Part shown: piece by piece, positions 27,148 through 35,060 of the stretch
Numbering within the stretch: position 1 is the stretch's first letter
How the letters are laid out: each line of letters begins with the position of its first letter
Source of the DNA: a virus
DNA: 39,777 nucleotides
IMG/VR virus record: IMGVR_UViG_3300000234_000010
Location: 1,600-41,376 of that record
Strand: one strand, 5' to 3'
Notes under the pieces: model-generated
Seen by the model: only the letters and a program-made list of their open reading frames with translations
What the model was told of the DNA's origin: nothing
Database searches by the model: none
Made by a program: the position numbers and the translations under genes

Positions 27148-27220
27148 TCTTGATTAGGGTCTTTTGATCTATAATTCTTGATTAGTTTACTATTTTGTTA
27201 TTTATCAAGAATAATGTCAA
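27148..27220 (-). promoter_or_regulatory. Intergenic repeats with possible - strand promoter
   Basis: TCTTGATTAG occurs at 27148-27157 and again at 27176-27185 (28-nt spacing). ATTCTTGAT (27174-27182) is mirrored by ATCAAGAAT (27204-27212), a perfect 9-bp inverted repeat with a 21-nt spacer. On the - strand a TTGACA box (27220-27215) is followed after 17 nt by CAAAAT, a weak -10. Together they could be an operator-promoter for the small membrane protein gene. There is no gene in 27099-27225. Confidence 0.4.
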
Positions 27221-27225
27221 TACTA

Positions 27226-27567
27226 TTATGCCTTGCACTTAAAATAGTTTGCTTTATAGATCTCTTCTAAAGGCTGGTCTTTAAATTTTTCCCATTTACC
27301 GGTAGCTGGGTTAATAGCTCCGGTACGAGAAGAAATCTCTTTGTGTACTTCGAGTAATACTTTTTCAGGGTCATACCCAAGTTTGAAAAGAGTACCAATA
27401 GCTACAACTAAAATATCTGCAAGATCATCCACAGGATTGGTCTCGTTAATTAGTGAAGTAACGTATTCGTTATACTCGCCTGTCATTACATGATATTCGG
27501 TTACTGGATCAAATGTTAGCAAATTGCGAGATTTGTTCCAGTCTATGATATTTTGAATTGCATTCAT
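27226..27567 (-). CDS. MazG-like nucleotide pyrophosphohydrolase
   Basis: A 113-residue protein of the all-alpha NTP pyrophosphohydrolase (MazG/dUTPase-2/HisE-like) type, which would hydrolyse a nucleoside triphosphate to the monophosphate and pyrophosphate. Key features are EYHVMTGEYNEYV (first acidic helix, ExxE) and NPVDDLADILVVAIGTL (second acidic helix, DDxxD), followed by DPEKVLLEVHKEISSRTG and NPATGKWEK, the tail typical of phage members. The two acidic helices supply the magnesium ligands. It starts in an ATGA overlap with the upstream gene. In an operon with ribonucleotide reductase it fits a role in shaping the nucleotide pool or altering host alarmones. Confidence 0.75.
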   Translation of the reverse strand: MNAIQNIIDWNKSRNLLTFDPVTEYHVMTGEYNEYVTSLINETNPVDDLADILVVAIGTLFKLGYDPEKVLLEVHKEISSRTGAINPATGKWEKFKDQPLEEIYKANYFKCKA

Positions 27568-27806
27568 TTGTAGCCCCTAGATAGTTCACTTAAAACAGAT
27601 AATGTACGAAGATTCTCTTCACGAACAATTGTATTAAGAGGGTTAAGTAAGATAGAATTAATTGCGAATTGAATTTTTACACTATTAGCTGCTCTAAGAG
27701 AATTATATTCTGAAATTTGTTCTTCGGTCATGTAGTCTATTACAGATGGTTGAGCTGGAGGTTTTGGTAATTGTGAAATAAAATCATCAATGAGCTGTTT
27801 GTGCAT
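27564..27806 (-). CDS. Small protein of unknown function
   Basis: An 80-residue, mostly helical protein with a Pro-rich patch (PKPPAQPSV, about 14-22). No known motif is visible. Translation is likely real: AAAGGA precedes the ATG, the 5' end overlaps the ClpP-like gene by 20 nt and the 3' end overlaps the MazG-like start by 4 nt, matching the close packing of this operon. Confidence 0.55.
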   Translation of the reverse strand: MHKQLIDDFISQLPKPPAQPSVIDYMTEEQISEYNSLRAANSVKIQFAINSILLNPLNTIVREENLRTLSVLSELSRGYK

Positions 27807-28371
27807 TTTGTAATTCCTTTAGATTAGTAAAACGGGTTTGTGTTTCCTCTGGAGTAAACCAGTAATCCTTGCCTTCAATTACACTGGCAATTTCTTCGTC
27901 GGTAAGAAAACCGCTATATACAGTATACATCATGTTTTCAAGCATTTTTTCAATGAAGGCTTGTTGTTGTTTGATTTCATTTCCTTTACCATTTACCTTG
28001 GCGGAGTAATAATGAACCATAAAACTGGTGAATGGCGCTATTTCAATAGTGTTACAGCCAGTAGTAATGATAGTTCCTGCAGAAGCAACTTCACCAGAAA
28101 GAATGCCGTGGATGTGAGCTTTTGAGTTTTTCATAGCATATAAAAGGCTGGTTGCCGAATCTAATGAGCCACCCGGAGTAGTAATCCAGAATTTAAATTT
28201 GTCATCGGCAGTAGCTGTTGCAAGACGATAGCGAATTTCATTATAGGTAAAAATTTCTTGGATTTCATCCGTAAAAAATACATTGTAGTATTCGCCATCA
28301 AATACTATAGGGACTGATAAATCCCATACGGTTTCTGGTTTAGCATCAGGTAGAAGAATTGGTAAGTTCAT
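27787..28371 (-). CDS. ClpP-like serine protease
   Basis: A 194-residue member of the ClpP/crotonase-fold protease family found in phages. FWITTPGGSLDSATSLLYAM is the conserved oxyanion-side segment, GEVASAGTII carries the nucleophile serine, and APFTSFMVHYYS the histidine; the aspartate is probably in EGKDYWFT. GKGNEIK and YSGFLTDEEI also match phage ClpP-like proteins. I chose ATG 28371 over the adjacent TTG 28374 because GGAG is 9 nt before the ATG. No Clp ATPase is in the window, so it would either work with the host ClpX/ClpA or act alone, for example in protein maturation. Its place among nucleotide-metabolism genes rather than head genes argues against a prohead protease role. Confidence 0.8.
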   Translation of the reverse strand: MNLPILLPDAKPETVWDLSVPIVFDGEYYNVFFTDEIQEIFTYNEIRYRLATATADDKFKFWITTPGGSLDSATSLLYAMKNSKAHIHGILSGEVASAGTIITTGCNTIEIAPFTSFMVHYYSAKVNGKGNEIKQQQAFIEKMLENMMYTVYSGFLTDEEIASVIEGKDYWFTPEETQTRFTNLKELQNAQTAH

Positions 28372-28660
28372 CAAATAGTTCTCCTTGAATTGGTTGTTCT
28401 GTTGGTACAGGTGCAGATAAAACTTCCACCATTGAAGTAGCAGTTAAACCGATAGTCTTCCAAACCAGAATTGTGTCTTCAACTAAAGCGTCAGAATTAG
28501 CTAATGATGCAAGTTCTCTGTTGATTATAGATACTGATTCCGTAATTAAAGGTGATGCTGCTGTACCAAGTACCTGATGGCGATGTTGTTGCCATACGCC
28601 GGTTAGGTGTTGTGATAGTACTGCTTGTGATAGAAATGGGTGAAGGTTATTCTGAGGCAT
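28346..28660 (-). CDS. Small protein of unknown function
   Basis: A 104-residue protein with a Gln/His-rich N-terminus (LSQHLTGVWQQHRHQV) and a Thr/Val-rich second half ending in an acidic PIQGELFDELTN tail. I do not recognise a family. The ATG follows TAGGAACAACCC; the gene begins 35 nt after the ribonucleotide reductase alpha stop and overlaps the ClpP-like gene by 26 nt, so coupled translation is likely. Confidence 0.5.
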   Translation of the reverse strand: MPQNNLHPFLSQAVLSQHLTGVWQQHRHQVLGTAASPLITESVSIINRELASLANSDALVEDTILVWKTIGLTATSMVEVLSAPVPTEQPIQGELFDELTNSST

Positions 28661-28695
28661 GGGTTGTTCCTACTAGTTTAAAGTTATTCAAATTA

Positions 28696-31383
28696 TTATC
28701 CTTCACAAGCACTGCAACTACGAGAGTTGATTACTTTTACATTGTGGGCTTGAGCTGCGCTCATAGGGATTTGGTAATACCAACCCTTAATGCCCATTTT
28801 CCAAGAATAGTAAAATAAGTAGTTTATTTGTGCCGCAGAAGTCGATGGATGAAATAATAGGTTAAGAGATTGGCCTTGGTCGATATAAGGTTGACGAGCA
28901 GCAGCTTGGTCAATTATCGCCATTTGGTCAATTTCTGCCATAGTTAAAAATACTTGTCGTACGTTCTCTGGGATAAAATCAAATTCAGGGGTGGTTGGTA
29001 AACTACCACTGTTAGCTTTGATAGCATCCCAGATTTCGTCAGTGTCTTTATTAATAGAACTGAGCCATTCCTTGAGGTAAGGGTTGCGTACAACTAACGT
29101 GTCTTTTGACAGGTCGGATATATAGCAATTGGCCATTTCTGGTTGAATACCTTCGGATACATTACCTAAGATAAAACTACTGGACTTGGTTGGTGCGATA
29201 GCCATAGTAGTGGTATTGCGCATACCATAACCTTTTAGTACTTCTGGTTCACCAAAAGTGTTTGCCATCCAACGAGATGCTGCATAAGTTTCTTGCCGTA
29301 GGTATTTAAAAATTTCTACATTTAGTTTTGCTGCTTCACGAGATGCAAAAGGCAACATCTTAGATTGTAGTAAATGATGCCATCCAAGTACTCCAAGACC
29401 TAATGCGCGATGTCGCACGAGGAATCGTTCAATACGATCAAGAAAATGGTACTTCTGCTTGAGTCTAAGTTTGCGGAGTTTATTGATAGATTCTTCAACG
29501 ACGGTATCTAGGAATAGGGTTAGTAAGAATACCGCGTCTGTGTCTTTCCAGTTGTCATAGTTAACTAAGTTCATGCTGGAAAGAACGCATACGTATGATT
29601 CATCTTCAGTTGATGGGAGCATGATTTCATTACAGTTACCAGTCAGTACTCCGTTAAACATAAGTTTATTATATTTAGGTTCAGTACCACAATAAGTAGG
29701 AATTACTTCATCATTATCAACAATACTTAATACTTTAATGAATTGCCTTGCTTCTCGTTGATATGCTCTTTTAGTAGGAATTATTCGCGAAGCACAATAG
29801 CCTAGGTCTAGTAGTTTATGGAGTTCGGAACCCGCAATTAGTAGCTTATAGGCAGGTTTAGTCCAATACTCTTTTAGTTGCTCAGAACCATCATTAGCGG
29901 GCAGCTTGCTGTAGCCAGCATCTTTAATTTTAGAAATGGCGCTGTGAATACCAAGCTCTTGTAAAAGTAATAGTACATGTTGAATAAACTCAAGTTCGAT
30001 ACTCGCCACTTGAATACTTTCAGTACCATCATTATTAGTTAGTGTTCCATCTGCATCAAAATATCCGGCAAGCCATAAAAGTCGAGATTCGACCGAGTAT
30101 TCAGAAGAAGGTACAAAAAACTTATCTTTAAGTACATTTGCTTTGTACTGTAGATTTAAAATTCTTCCGTCTTTGGTATAAGAAGATGAATAATATTCAG
30201 TAAACCTTGGAAGTAAAGTTTGCTTTTCATCATGTAAAGATATTCGTGGTTTATTAGATTCTTTGTAAACAGTACCATCACCAGAATGAAAACCATTAAC
30301 GTAGGCTAGATCTAAAATTTTTGATCCATGGGTTACAGGCTCAAGATCAAATTTAATTAGTTTGTCTCCGATAGTTAATTCATTAGTTCGTTTCTCAACT
30401 ACTTTTGAATAGCCATCCATAACATACCATTTATGGTAAGGGGTAGCTTTAATTTTAGTTAAGTTACTGAGAGTAACTTCTAAAACCTTTTGCCCTTCGC
30501 TGGTTTGAAAAATAGGAGTAGGTGACCAATCAGTACCGTTCCAGCAATCTACTGTAGTGCCCACTAAAGCATGAATGGGTTTATATCCTTCACTAGTAAG
30601 GATTTGCGTCTCCCCTGATACACATAAGTTGGAGGACTTAATTTTGTAGCCTTGGTCTTTGTACCATTGAGGTAAAGCGTTGTTAGCATTATCTACGAAT
30701 AGGGCGTAAGGGTAGCCTTTGTCGTCACGACCTTTGTGAAATTTGGCTAATAGGGAAGCTTTAGCATCATCTTCAATAGCCTCATACAGAAATTTATCAG
30801 TAAAGGTCATGCCTGTATTGATATTCTGAATGTCAGAGCCGTCTGAGCCGATTTGAATGAACTCCTCTGCATCAGGGTGTTCGATAGGTAGATAAGCTGC
30901 CAAATAGCCTCTGCGTGAGCCTTGACGAGTTACCTGCATCATGGTGTTAAATACTCGTGCAAAATGAGCTGGTCCATCTGCTGTGCCATTATCGGTGATA
31001 GGAGTACCACGAGGTCGAATATCACCAAGGTAAGCTGAAGTACCGCCTCCAAGCTTAGTCAGCATACCTACCTCTGATGCTGCATATAAGATAGCATCCA
31101 TAGAGTCTTCTACATGAGAATTATAGCAACTAACAGGTAGTCCTCGGTCATTGCCGTAAGCAACCCATACGGGGGTTGATAGGGAGTAATTGCCTTGGGC
31201 TAGATGCGAAAAAAAGTTATTAGAATATTTGGTAGCTAAATCAGTATCTAGTCCCATAGATGTTAAATTATGAAAAAAGGAATTAGATACTTCTAAGCAA
31301 CGTTCTTCAACAGATTGGCCAGTTAAATAGCCTTTAGACATGAATTTGCGGGTATCATCCGTTACCCAATTAAAATTATTCAT
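28696..31383 (-). CDS. nrdA: Ribonucleotide reductase, alpha subunit (class I), intein-containing
   Basis: An 895-residue precursor; removal of the 330-residue intein (29635-30624) leaves 565 residues. It reduces ribonucleotides to deoxyribonucleotides. Key residues by comparison with E. coli NrdA: PVSCYNSHVED (C86, like C225) and VCVLSSMNL (C599, like C462) form the redox pair. N252-L-[intein]-C584-N-E586 is the N-x-C-x-E radical site (C439 equivalent). PTKSSSFILGNVSEGIQP is the phosphate-binding segment, WYYQIP the radical-transfer tyrosines, and SCSACEG the C-terminal Cys pair (C890, C893). The glycine-rich specificity region KLGGGTSAYLGDIRPRGTPI is present. There is no N-terminal ATP-cone; that domain is on the beta subunit. 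Start ATG overlaps the beta gene stop (ATGA). Confidence 0.9.
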   Translation of the reverse strand: MNNFNWVTDDTRKFMSKGYLTGQSVEERCLEVSNSFFHNLTSMGLDTDLATKYSNNFFSHLAQGNYSLSTPVWVAYGNDRGLPVSCYNSHVEDSMDAILYAASEVGMLTKLGGGTSAYLGDIRPRGTPITDNGTADGPAHFARVFNTMMQVTRQGSRRGYLAAYLPIEHPDAEEFIQIGSDGSDIQNINTGMTFTDKFLYEAIEDDAKASLLAKFHKGRDDKGYPYALFVDNANNALPQWYKDQGYKIKSSNLCVSGETQILTSEGYKPIHALVGTTVDCWNGTDWSPTPIFQTSEGQKVLEVTLSNLTKIKATPYHKWYVMDGYSKVVEKRTNELTIGDKLIKFDLEPVTHGSKILDLAYVNGFHSGDGTVYKESNKPRISLHDEKQTLLPRFTEYYSSSYTKDGRILNLQYKANVLKDKFFVPSSEYSVESRLLWLAGYFDADGTLTNNDGTESIQVASIELEFIQHVLLLLQELGIHSAISKIKDAGYSKLPANDGSEQLKEYWTKPAYKLLIAGSELHKLLDLGYCASRIIPTKRAYQREARQFIKVLSIVDNDEVIPTYCGTEPKYNKLMFNGVLTGNCNEIMLPSTEDESYVCVLSSMNLVNYDNWKDTDAVFLLTLFLDTVVEESINKLRKLRLKQKYHFLDRIERFLVRHRALGLGVLGWHHLLQSKMLPFASREAAKLNVEIFKYLRQETYAASRWMANTFGEPEVLKGYGMRNTTTMAIAPTKSSSFILGNVSEGIQPEMANCYISDLSKDTLVVRNPYLKEWLSSINKDTDEIWDAIKANSGSLPTTPEFDFIPENVRQVFLTMAEIDQMAIIDQAAARQPYIDQGQSLNLLFHPSTSAAQINYLFYYSWKMGIKGWYYQIPMSAAQAHNVKVINSRSCSACEG
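29635..30624 (-). mobile_element. Intein with LAGLIDADG endonuclease inside the reductase alpha subunit
   Basis: A 330-residue, in-frame intein (residues 254-583 of the precursor). It begins CVSGETQILTSEGYKPI (block A), has ATPYHKW (block B, TxxH), two endonuclease motifs VNGFHSGDGTVY and LAGYFDADGTLT, and ends EPKYNKLMFNGVLTGN followed by Cys. The penultimate residue is Gly instead of the usual His, a known variant in reductase inteins. The exteins rejoin as SNL|CNEI. Both endonuclease motifs keep their acidic residue, so it may still be an active homing element. Confidence 0.93.
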
Positions 31384-32651
31384 AGACCGAGTGTCTCCAT
31401 AGTAAATTCGTTTGGTGAGAAGATGGAAGCTGAGGAGTAAGCTCGTGAACCTTTATTGTAGCTGTAACCCTTTTTAGCAAAGAAATCTAAGTTTGTTAAA
31501 AGGGTAGTTCTACCATCAAACCAATCAAAATATACAGGTACTAAAGTTGGATAGATTTCGATACCGAGAGTTGCTAGAGAGTCGCGCATACGAGTACGTA
31601 CGAAATCCTTTACTTGAATTCGAGTAAGAAAAGGAAGATCTTTGTTATCGAATATCCAGTCAACTAATTCAAGTTCAGTTTGAATAGCCGCTTGTGCTCT
31701 TGATACAATTTCAGATTTGAGTGCTGGAGTCCATAAATCAGGATTCTCTTCAATAATCTTTTCGGCAATCCAGATACCAGCTAAGTGATGGCATGTTTCA
31801 TCAAGATTAGTTGCTGATACACCGTTGGTGGATGCCGGGAATAGGCTTTCAAATTTATTGAAAGAGGCAATTATTAAGAATTGACTAAATAGTGAGACAT
31901 TTTCAATAAATGTGCTGAATAAGATAGTCTTGAGCAAGAAGTCTGATTTTGAATCTGAAGGTACTGCAACTGCCAATTTGAGAGATTTTGATCTTTCTTG
32001 TAAGACAGGATACTTGTTTAGTTCATTAAACAGATCGTTTTTACCAACTAATTCCAGAACAAAGCGGTAAGTGTCAAAATGACGAGCTTCGGACTCGTCA
32101 AAGGTTGAACCCAGCATTGAAAATTCGTGTTTAGGGAAAGTTTGGTCAATAGTACCCCAGAATTTCTTGACGGTTACTTCAATCTGAGCAATAGCTAATG
32201 CACAACGGGTATACACGTCTTTGTAGTGCTGAGGTACTAATGGGTTATTGAAGTCTGTGATGTCGGTATCCCATGTGTAATGGGTATGTACCCAAAAGGA
32301 ATCACGGATAGCTTTTACAAAGTCTAATACTTCTGGATATTCATAAGGCAGAATTGCGTCTCTTTTGCGGAAAATATCCGGTCTATGGGAGCTTCGGTAT
32401 TGGATATATTCACGAGCAGTATCGTAGTAACCAAATCGCATTAGGTTGTTTTCTACAAGCTTATGTATTTGAGCTACGGTTACTGGGTTGCTAGGAAGGT
32501 CATTAGCTACGGAATCGGTTAGAGCAGTAATCATCGTTGGTGACATAAGCTCTTTGGTGCGATCACTGGCTAGGCTGATGGCTCGTGATATTTTGGCAGG
32601 TTCCCAATCTTGGAACTCTCCATTCTTTTTTTGTACTTTGGTCTTAATCAA
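31380..32651 (-). CDS. nrdB: Ribonucleotide reductase, beta subunit with N-terminal ATP-cone
   Basis: A 423-residue radical-generating subunit. Residues about 1-95 form an ATP-cone (KKNGEFQDWEPAKISRAI, later TVAQIHKLVENNLMR and YDTAREYIQYR), the allosteric domain that normally sits on the alpha subunit. The ferritin-like beta domain follows: ESEARHFDTYRFV supplies metal ligands E188 and H191 and a tyrosine at the radical position (Y195), FIENVSLFSQF another glutamate, and NLDETCHHLAG the last Glu/His pair. So overall activity is probably switched through this subunit by ATP/dATP. The start is TTG, overlapping the previous gene by 8 nt, with AAAGGA upstream. It is followed directly by the alpha gene (ATGA overlap), the order beta-alpha. 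Confidence 0.88.
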   Translation of the reverse strand: MIKTKVQKKNGEFQDWEPAKISRAISLASDRTKELMSPTMITALTDSVANDLPSNPVTVAQIHKLVENNLMRFGYYDTAREYIQYRSSHRPDIFRKRDAILPYEYPEVLDFVKAIRDSFWVHTHYTWDTDITDFNNPLVPQHYKDVYTRCALAIAQIEVTVKKFWGTIDQTFPKHEFSMLGSTFDESEARHFDTYRFVLELVGKNDLFNELNKYPVLQERSKSLKLAVAVPSDSKSDFLLKTILFSTFIENVSLFSQFLIIASFNKFESLFPASTNGVSATNLDETCHHLAGIWIAEKIIEENPDLWTPALKSEIVSRAQAAIQTELELVDWIFDNKDLPFLTRIQVKDFVRTRMRDSLATLGIEIYPTLVPVYFDWFDGRTTLLTNLDFFAKKGYSYNKGSRAYSSASIFSPNEFTMETLGL

Positions 32652-33024
32652 TTTTTAATTCCTTTAAAATTATCTCACAACGAGGATTAATTTTATCTTG
32701 TCCTGCTACACGATAACAGCTACCCACATGAAACTTAACATTGTCATTAGTTATGATGTTGAATTCTTGTAAAGCATCAAGAGTAAATTTCTCAATCATG
32801 CTGCACACATTAGATGTGTCACAGTTAGGATTTTTATAAAATAAAGATAAATCAACAGTAAACATATTACCTATAGAGGAGAGGTTAGCTACCTGCTCTG
32901 CTATTAGCTGATGGAAATGTTGCTTAGCTTTATTTTGTTCATAAAAATGTGCATTTCTATACCAATTCATGGATAAGAGAATGGTCTTATTTCCTTTATC
33001 CCAATAAATTGGTAGGATTAACAT
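32644..33024 (-). CDS. RusA-like Holliday junction resolvase (probable)
   Basis: A 126-residue protein. LLSMNWYRNAHFYEQNKAK (start of the fold), a beta strand FTVDLSLFYKN, then CDTSNVCSMIEKFTLDALQEFNIITNDNV match the RusA pattern 'D..N..k...DaL...giI.dD..v', with acidic residues that would hold the metal (quoted here in two overlapping parts: CDTSNVCSMIEKF and TLDALQEFNIITNDNV). The end, KINPRCEIILKEL, is like phage RusA-type proteins. It would resolve branched DNA during replication or before packaging. It starts in a TAATG junction with the HU-like gene and runs 8 nt into the TTG start of the reductase beta gene. Confidence 0.55.
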   Translation of the reverse strand: MLILPIYWDKGNKTILLSMNWYRNAHFYEQNKAKQHFHQLIAEQVANLSSIGNMFTVDLSLFYKNPNCDTSNVCSMIEKFTLDALQEFNIITNDNVKFHVGSCYRVAGQDKINPRCEIILKELKID

Positions 33025-33278
33025 TATTGATTAACTGCTAATTTGAAAGATTCAAATGCTGAGAATTTGACTTTGTATTTACCGTTTTGGAGTTGGGATT
33101 TTTCAAACTTGCCAAAATCGGGAATTGCGATAGTGTTGCCTACTAGAATTTCTTCTTTGAGTACATCGAAGAAGCTATCAAGCAATACAGTGCCTGCAAT
33201 TTTGGTATCAACGATACCTTTTGCAACGAGTTTGCGGGCGAGTTCTTCACGATTAATTCTTAAATTTTTGTTTTCCAT
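33024..33278 (-). CDS. HU/IHF-like DNA-binding protein
   Basis: An 84-residue member of the bacterial histone-like family: an N-terminal helical pair (REELARKLVAKG, then TVLLDSFFDVLKEEI), IAIPDFGKFEKSQ (the conserved 'i..FG.F' strand turn), a short arm and FSAFESFKLAVNQ, the conserved C-terminal helix. The DNA-gripping arm is shorter than in HU (about 90 residues), so DNA bending may differ. It has the best ribosome binding site in the operon (AAGGAGATTTAC), suggesting high expression. It overlaps the next start by 1 nt. Confidence 0.85.
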   Translation of the reverse strand: MENKNLRINREELARKLVAKGIVDTKIAGTVLLDSFFDVLKEEILVGNTIAIPDFGKFEKSQLQNGKYKVKFSAFESFKLAVNQ

Positions 33279-33321
33279 GTAAATCTCCTTGTACTAAATA
33301 ATTAAAATAAAAAAGCTTATA

Positions 33322-33894
33322 CTAGTGCTGTACAAACCAAACTCCATTAACATCTGCGTTGCCTTTTACTTGGCAGTATGTGCAAGATTCTCCGCATATG
33401 ATGTCTGTATTTTTTTGGTGTGGGCAAATATAAGCGTTTGGGGGTGCTTTGTCAAGAGGACCGTAGTTCAATCCTTTAAAGTGAAATGAGTCGATAACAA
33501 TAACGTTAGGTTCATTTTCAAATAAAGAAAAATCAAAATCTTTTTTTCGTTTTGTGTAGCAATAAAAAATTATGTCAGGGAAATGTTTGGCTATTCGATG
33601 CCAATTATTTAGGTATTGCTGAGAATAAAATTCTGAACTTGCGTGAATACGGAAGTACTTGAAAGGTTTTTTGATTGAAGAAAGTTCTGCTTTTACGCGT
33701 GATACAAAATCTAATTGAAGAGAAGCTTCATATCGTTTTTGCCTTGCTTTAGCTACAATAGGCCATCGTTTCTCTTCTCGTGCGGCATAGCATCCGGGAC
33801 AGACTCTTCCGCATTGTACAATAGAAGTAGTCATGTTGAACATATACATATTAGGGAGTTTTGTATTTCCTTTTTGGATTAGCTCAAGTTTCAT
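33322..33894 (-). CDS. GP88-like cysteine-rich phage protein
   Basis: A 190-residue protein resembling the 'gene product 88' family of phages. It begins KGNTKLPNMYMFNMTTS, followed by CGRVCPGCYAAREEKRW, then FRIHASSEFYSQQYLNNW, and later AYICPHQ and CGESCTYCQ. The two cysteine clusters (CxxxCxxC and CxxxCxxC) could bind a metal or iron-sulfur cluster. The biochemical function of the family is not known to me. The first ATG has no close Shine-Dalgarno; an 8-codon open frame starting at 33910 with AAGGA upstream runs through this start and may provide coupling. It lies between the ligase and HU-like genes. Confidence 0.65.
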   Translation of the reverse strand: MKLELIQKGNTKLPNMYMFNMTTSIVQCGRVCPGCYAAREEKRWPIVAKARQKRYEASLQLDFVSRVKAELSSIKKPFKYFRIHASSEFYSQQYLNNWHRIAKHFPDIIFYCYTKRKKDFDFSLFENEPNVIVIDSFHFKGLNYGPLDKAPPNAYICPHQKNTDIICGESCTYCQVKGNADVNGVWFVQH

Positions 33895-33931
33895 TATTAT
33901 TTTTCGTCATAAAGTAAATCCTTATATTTTG

Positions 33932-34843
33932 TTATTCGTTTATTAAATCTTCTTCTGAACGTATATATTCGAATGTAGGAAACCTAGGTAAGTCTTTTTT
34001 GCCATAAGGCATTGATTTATATGATATGGTTTTATTCACTATTTCTATTGAGTTATTCCAATAATATTCACGTTCAATATGTGTCATTTTACCGGATCCG
34101 ACTGTAATAATTTGGCCGGTTTTGGTGTCTTTACAGATTAGTGACCCAATCATACCTTTAGGTACTAGATTACTTTTATGGGTTGATCGTTCAGTTTGCC
34201 CGAGTTCGTTAGTTGTTGCTTCATTTTGATTAGAATTAGCTTCAACTAAACTAACTACAATAGCATCTTCTTGAATAAATCGTTTTAGGCGTAGAAAAGT
34301 ATTTTCTTTAATAGTTGATCTACCGCTTTTATATAACCCTTTAGGGTTGCGCAATATAATACCTTCATAACCTTCTGCTAAACATTCATTCTCATAGTTT
34401 AATAAGTCTTGTAAATTAGTAACTAGTTTATAAGGAACTACGTTTAACTTTATGCAATCATTTGATATAGAATTTCTAATTATTTCGTAACGATCTGCGT
34501 AATGTAAATGTTCTGTTTCAGGAACAATATAGTCAAATATATTTAATACTAAATTAGCAGCCCTAGTGTCGTTATGGGTATTTAACACAGAGGTAGTATT
34601 ACGGCATAAATCTGAAGAAGTAATAGGCCCATAAGAAAATTCTCCATCAAAACCATTTAAACCAGGAAAATAAAAGGGTATTAGTTTATTACCAAAAGGT
34701 TTTAATGATCTGGCAGTAATACTAGAATTACCATATAAATGAATACCTCTAACACCATCAATTTTAGGTTGAACATAGTAACCATTGCTAAAATCAAGCT
34801 TAGATAAATCTGCATCAGTAGTTAAATTTGGTTTAGTAATCAT
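33932..34843 (-). CDS. ATP-dependent DNA ligase
   Basis: A 303-residue ligase of the small T7-like type that seals nicks with ATP. Motif I is VQPKIDGVRG, with K27 as the adenylated lysine. NGFDGEFSYG is motif III-like, EGIILRNPKGLYKSGRST is motif IV, and NTFLRLKRF is motif V. MIGSLICKDTKTGQIITVGSG marks the start of the C-terminal OB domain. Length is slightly below T7 ligase (359 residues). The ATG lies 1 nt after the stop of the preceding small gene. In this operon it should join Okazaki fragments for the phage polymerase. Confidence 0.9.
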   Translation of the reverse strand: MITKPNLTTDADLSKLDFSNGYYVQPKIDGVRGIHLYGNSSITARSLKPFGNKLIPFYFPGLNGFDGEFSYGPITSSDLCRNTTSVLNTHNDTRAANLVLNIFDYIVPETEHLHYADRYEIIRNSISNDCIKLNVVPYKLVTNLQDLLNYENECLAEGYEGIILRNPKGLYKSGRSTIKENTFLRLKRFIQEDAIVVSLVEANSNQNEATTNELGQTERSTHKSNLVPKGMIGSLICKDTKTGQIITVGSGKMTHIEREYYWNNSIEIVNKTISYKSMPYGKKDLPRFPTFEYIRSEEDLINE

Positions 34844-34844
34844 G

Positions 34845-35060
34845 TCAGTTTACTGAATTAAATCCACTAGTTATATGAATAATGGCAGATATTTCGCCAT
34901 GTGTTAGATTAATATTTTGTTGCCCTAGTACGGAGTTAATTACGATATCGTAGCCTTCTGCATTACGCCATTCTGTAACTTCGATAAAGTCATTTGGTTT
35001 TGCGAGATGGCAGAAATTACTTAGTGAAGATTCTATTGATTTACGGTCATATGATTGCAT
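34845..35060 (-). CDS. Small conserved phage protein, function unknown
   Basis: A 71-residue protein with the segment KPNDFIEVTEWRNAEGYDI followed by INLTHGEISAI. I recognise the 'FIEVTEW.N.EG.Di ... L..gE..ai' pattern from small hypothetical proteins in replication regions of T7- and N4-like phages, but no function is established. It overlaps the previous gene by 28 nt and is followed 1 nt later by the ligase. Confidence 0.6.
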   Translation of the reverse strand: MQSYDRKSIESSLSNFCHLAKPNDFIEVTEWRNAEGYDIVINSVLGQQNINLTHGEISAIIHITSGFNSVN

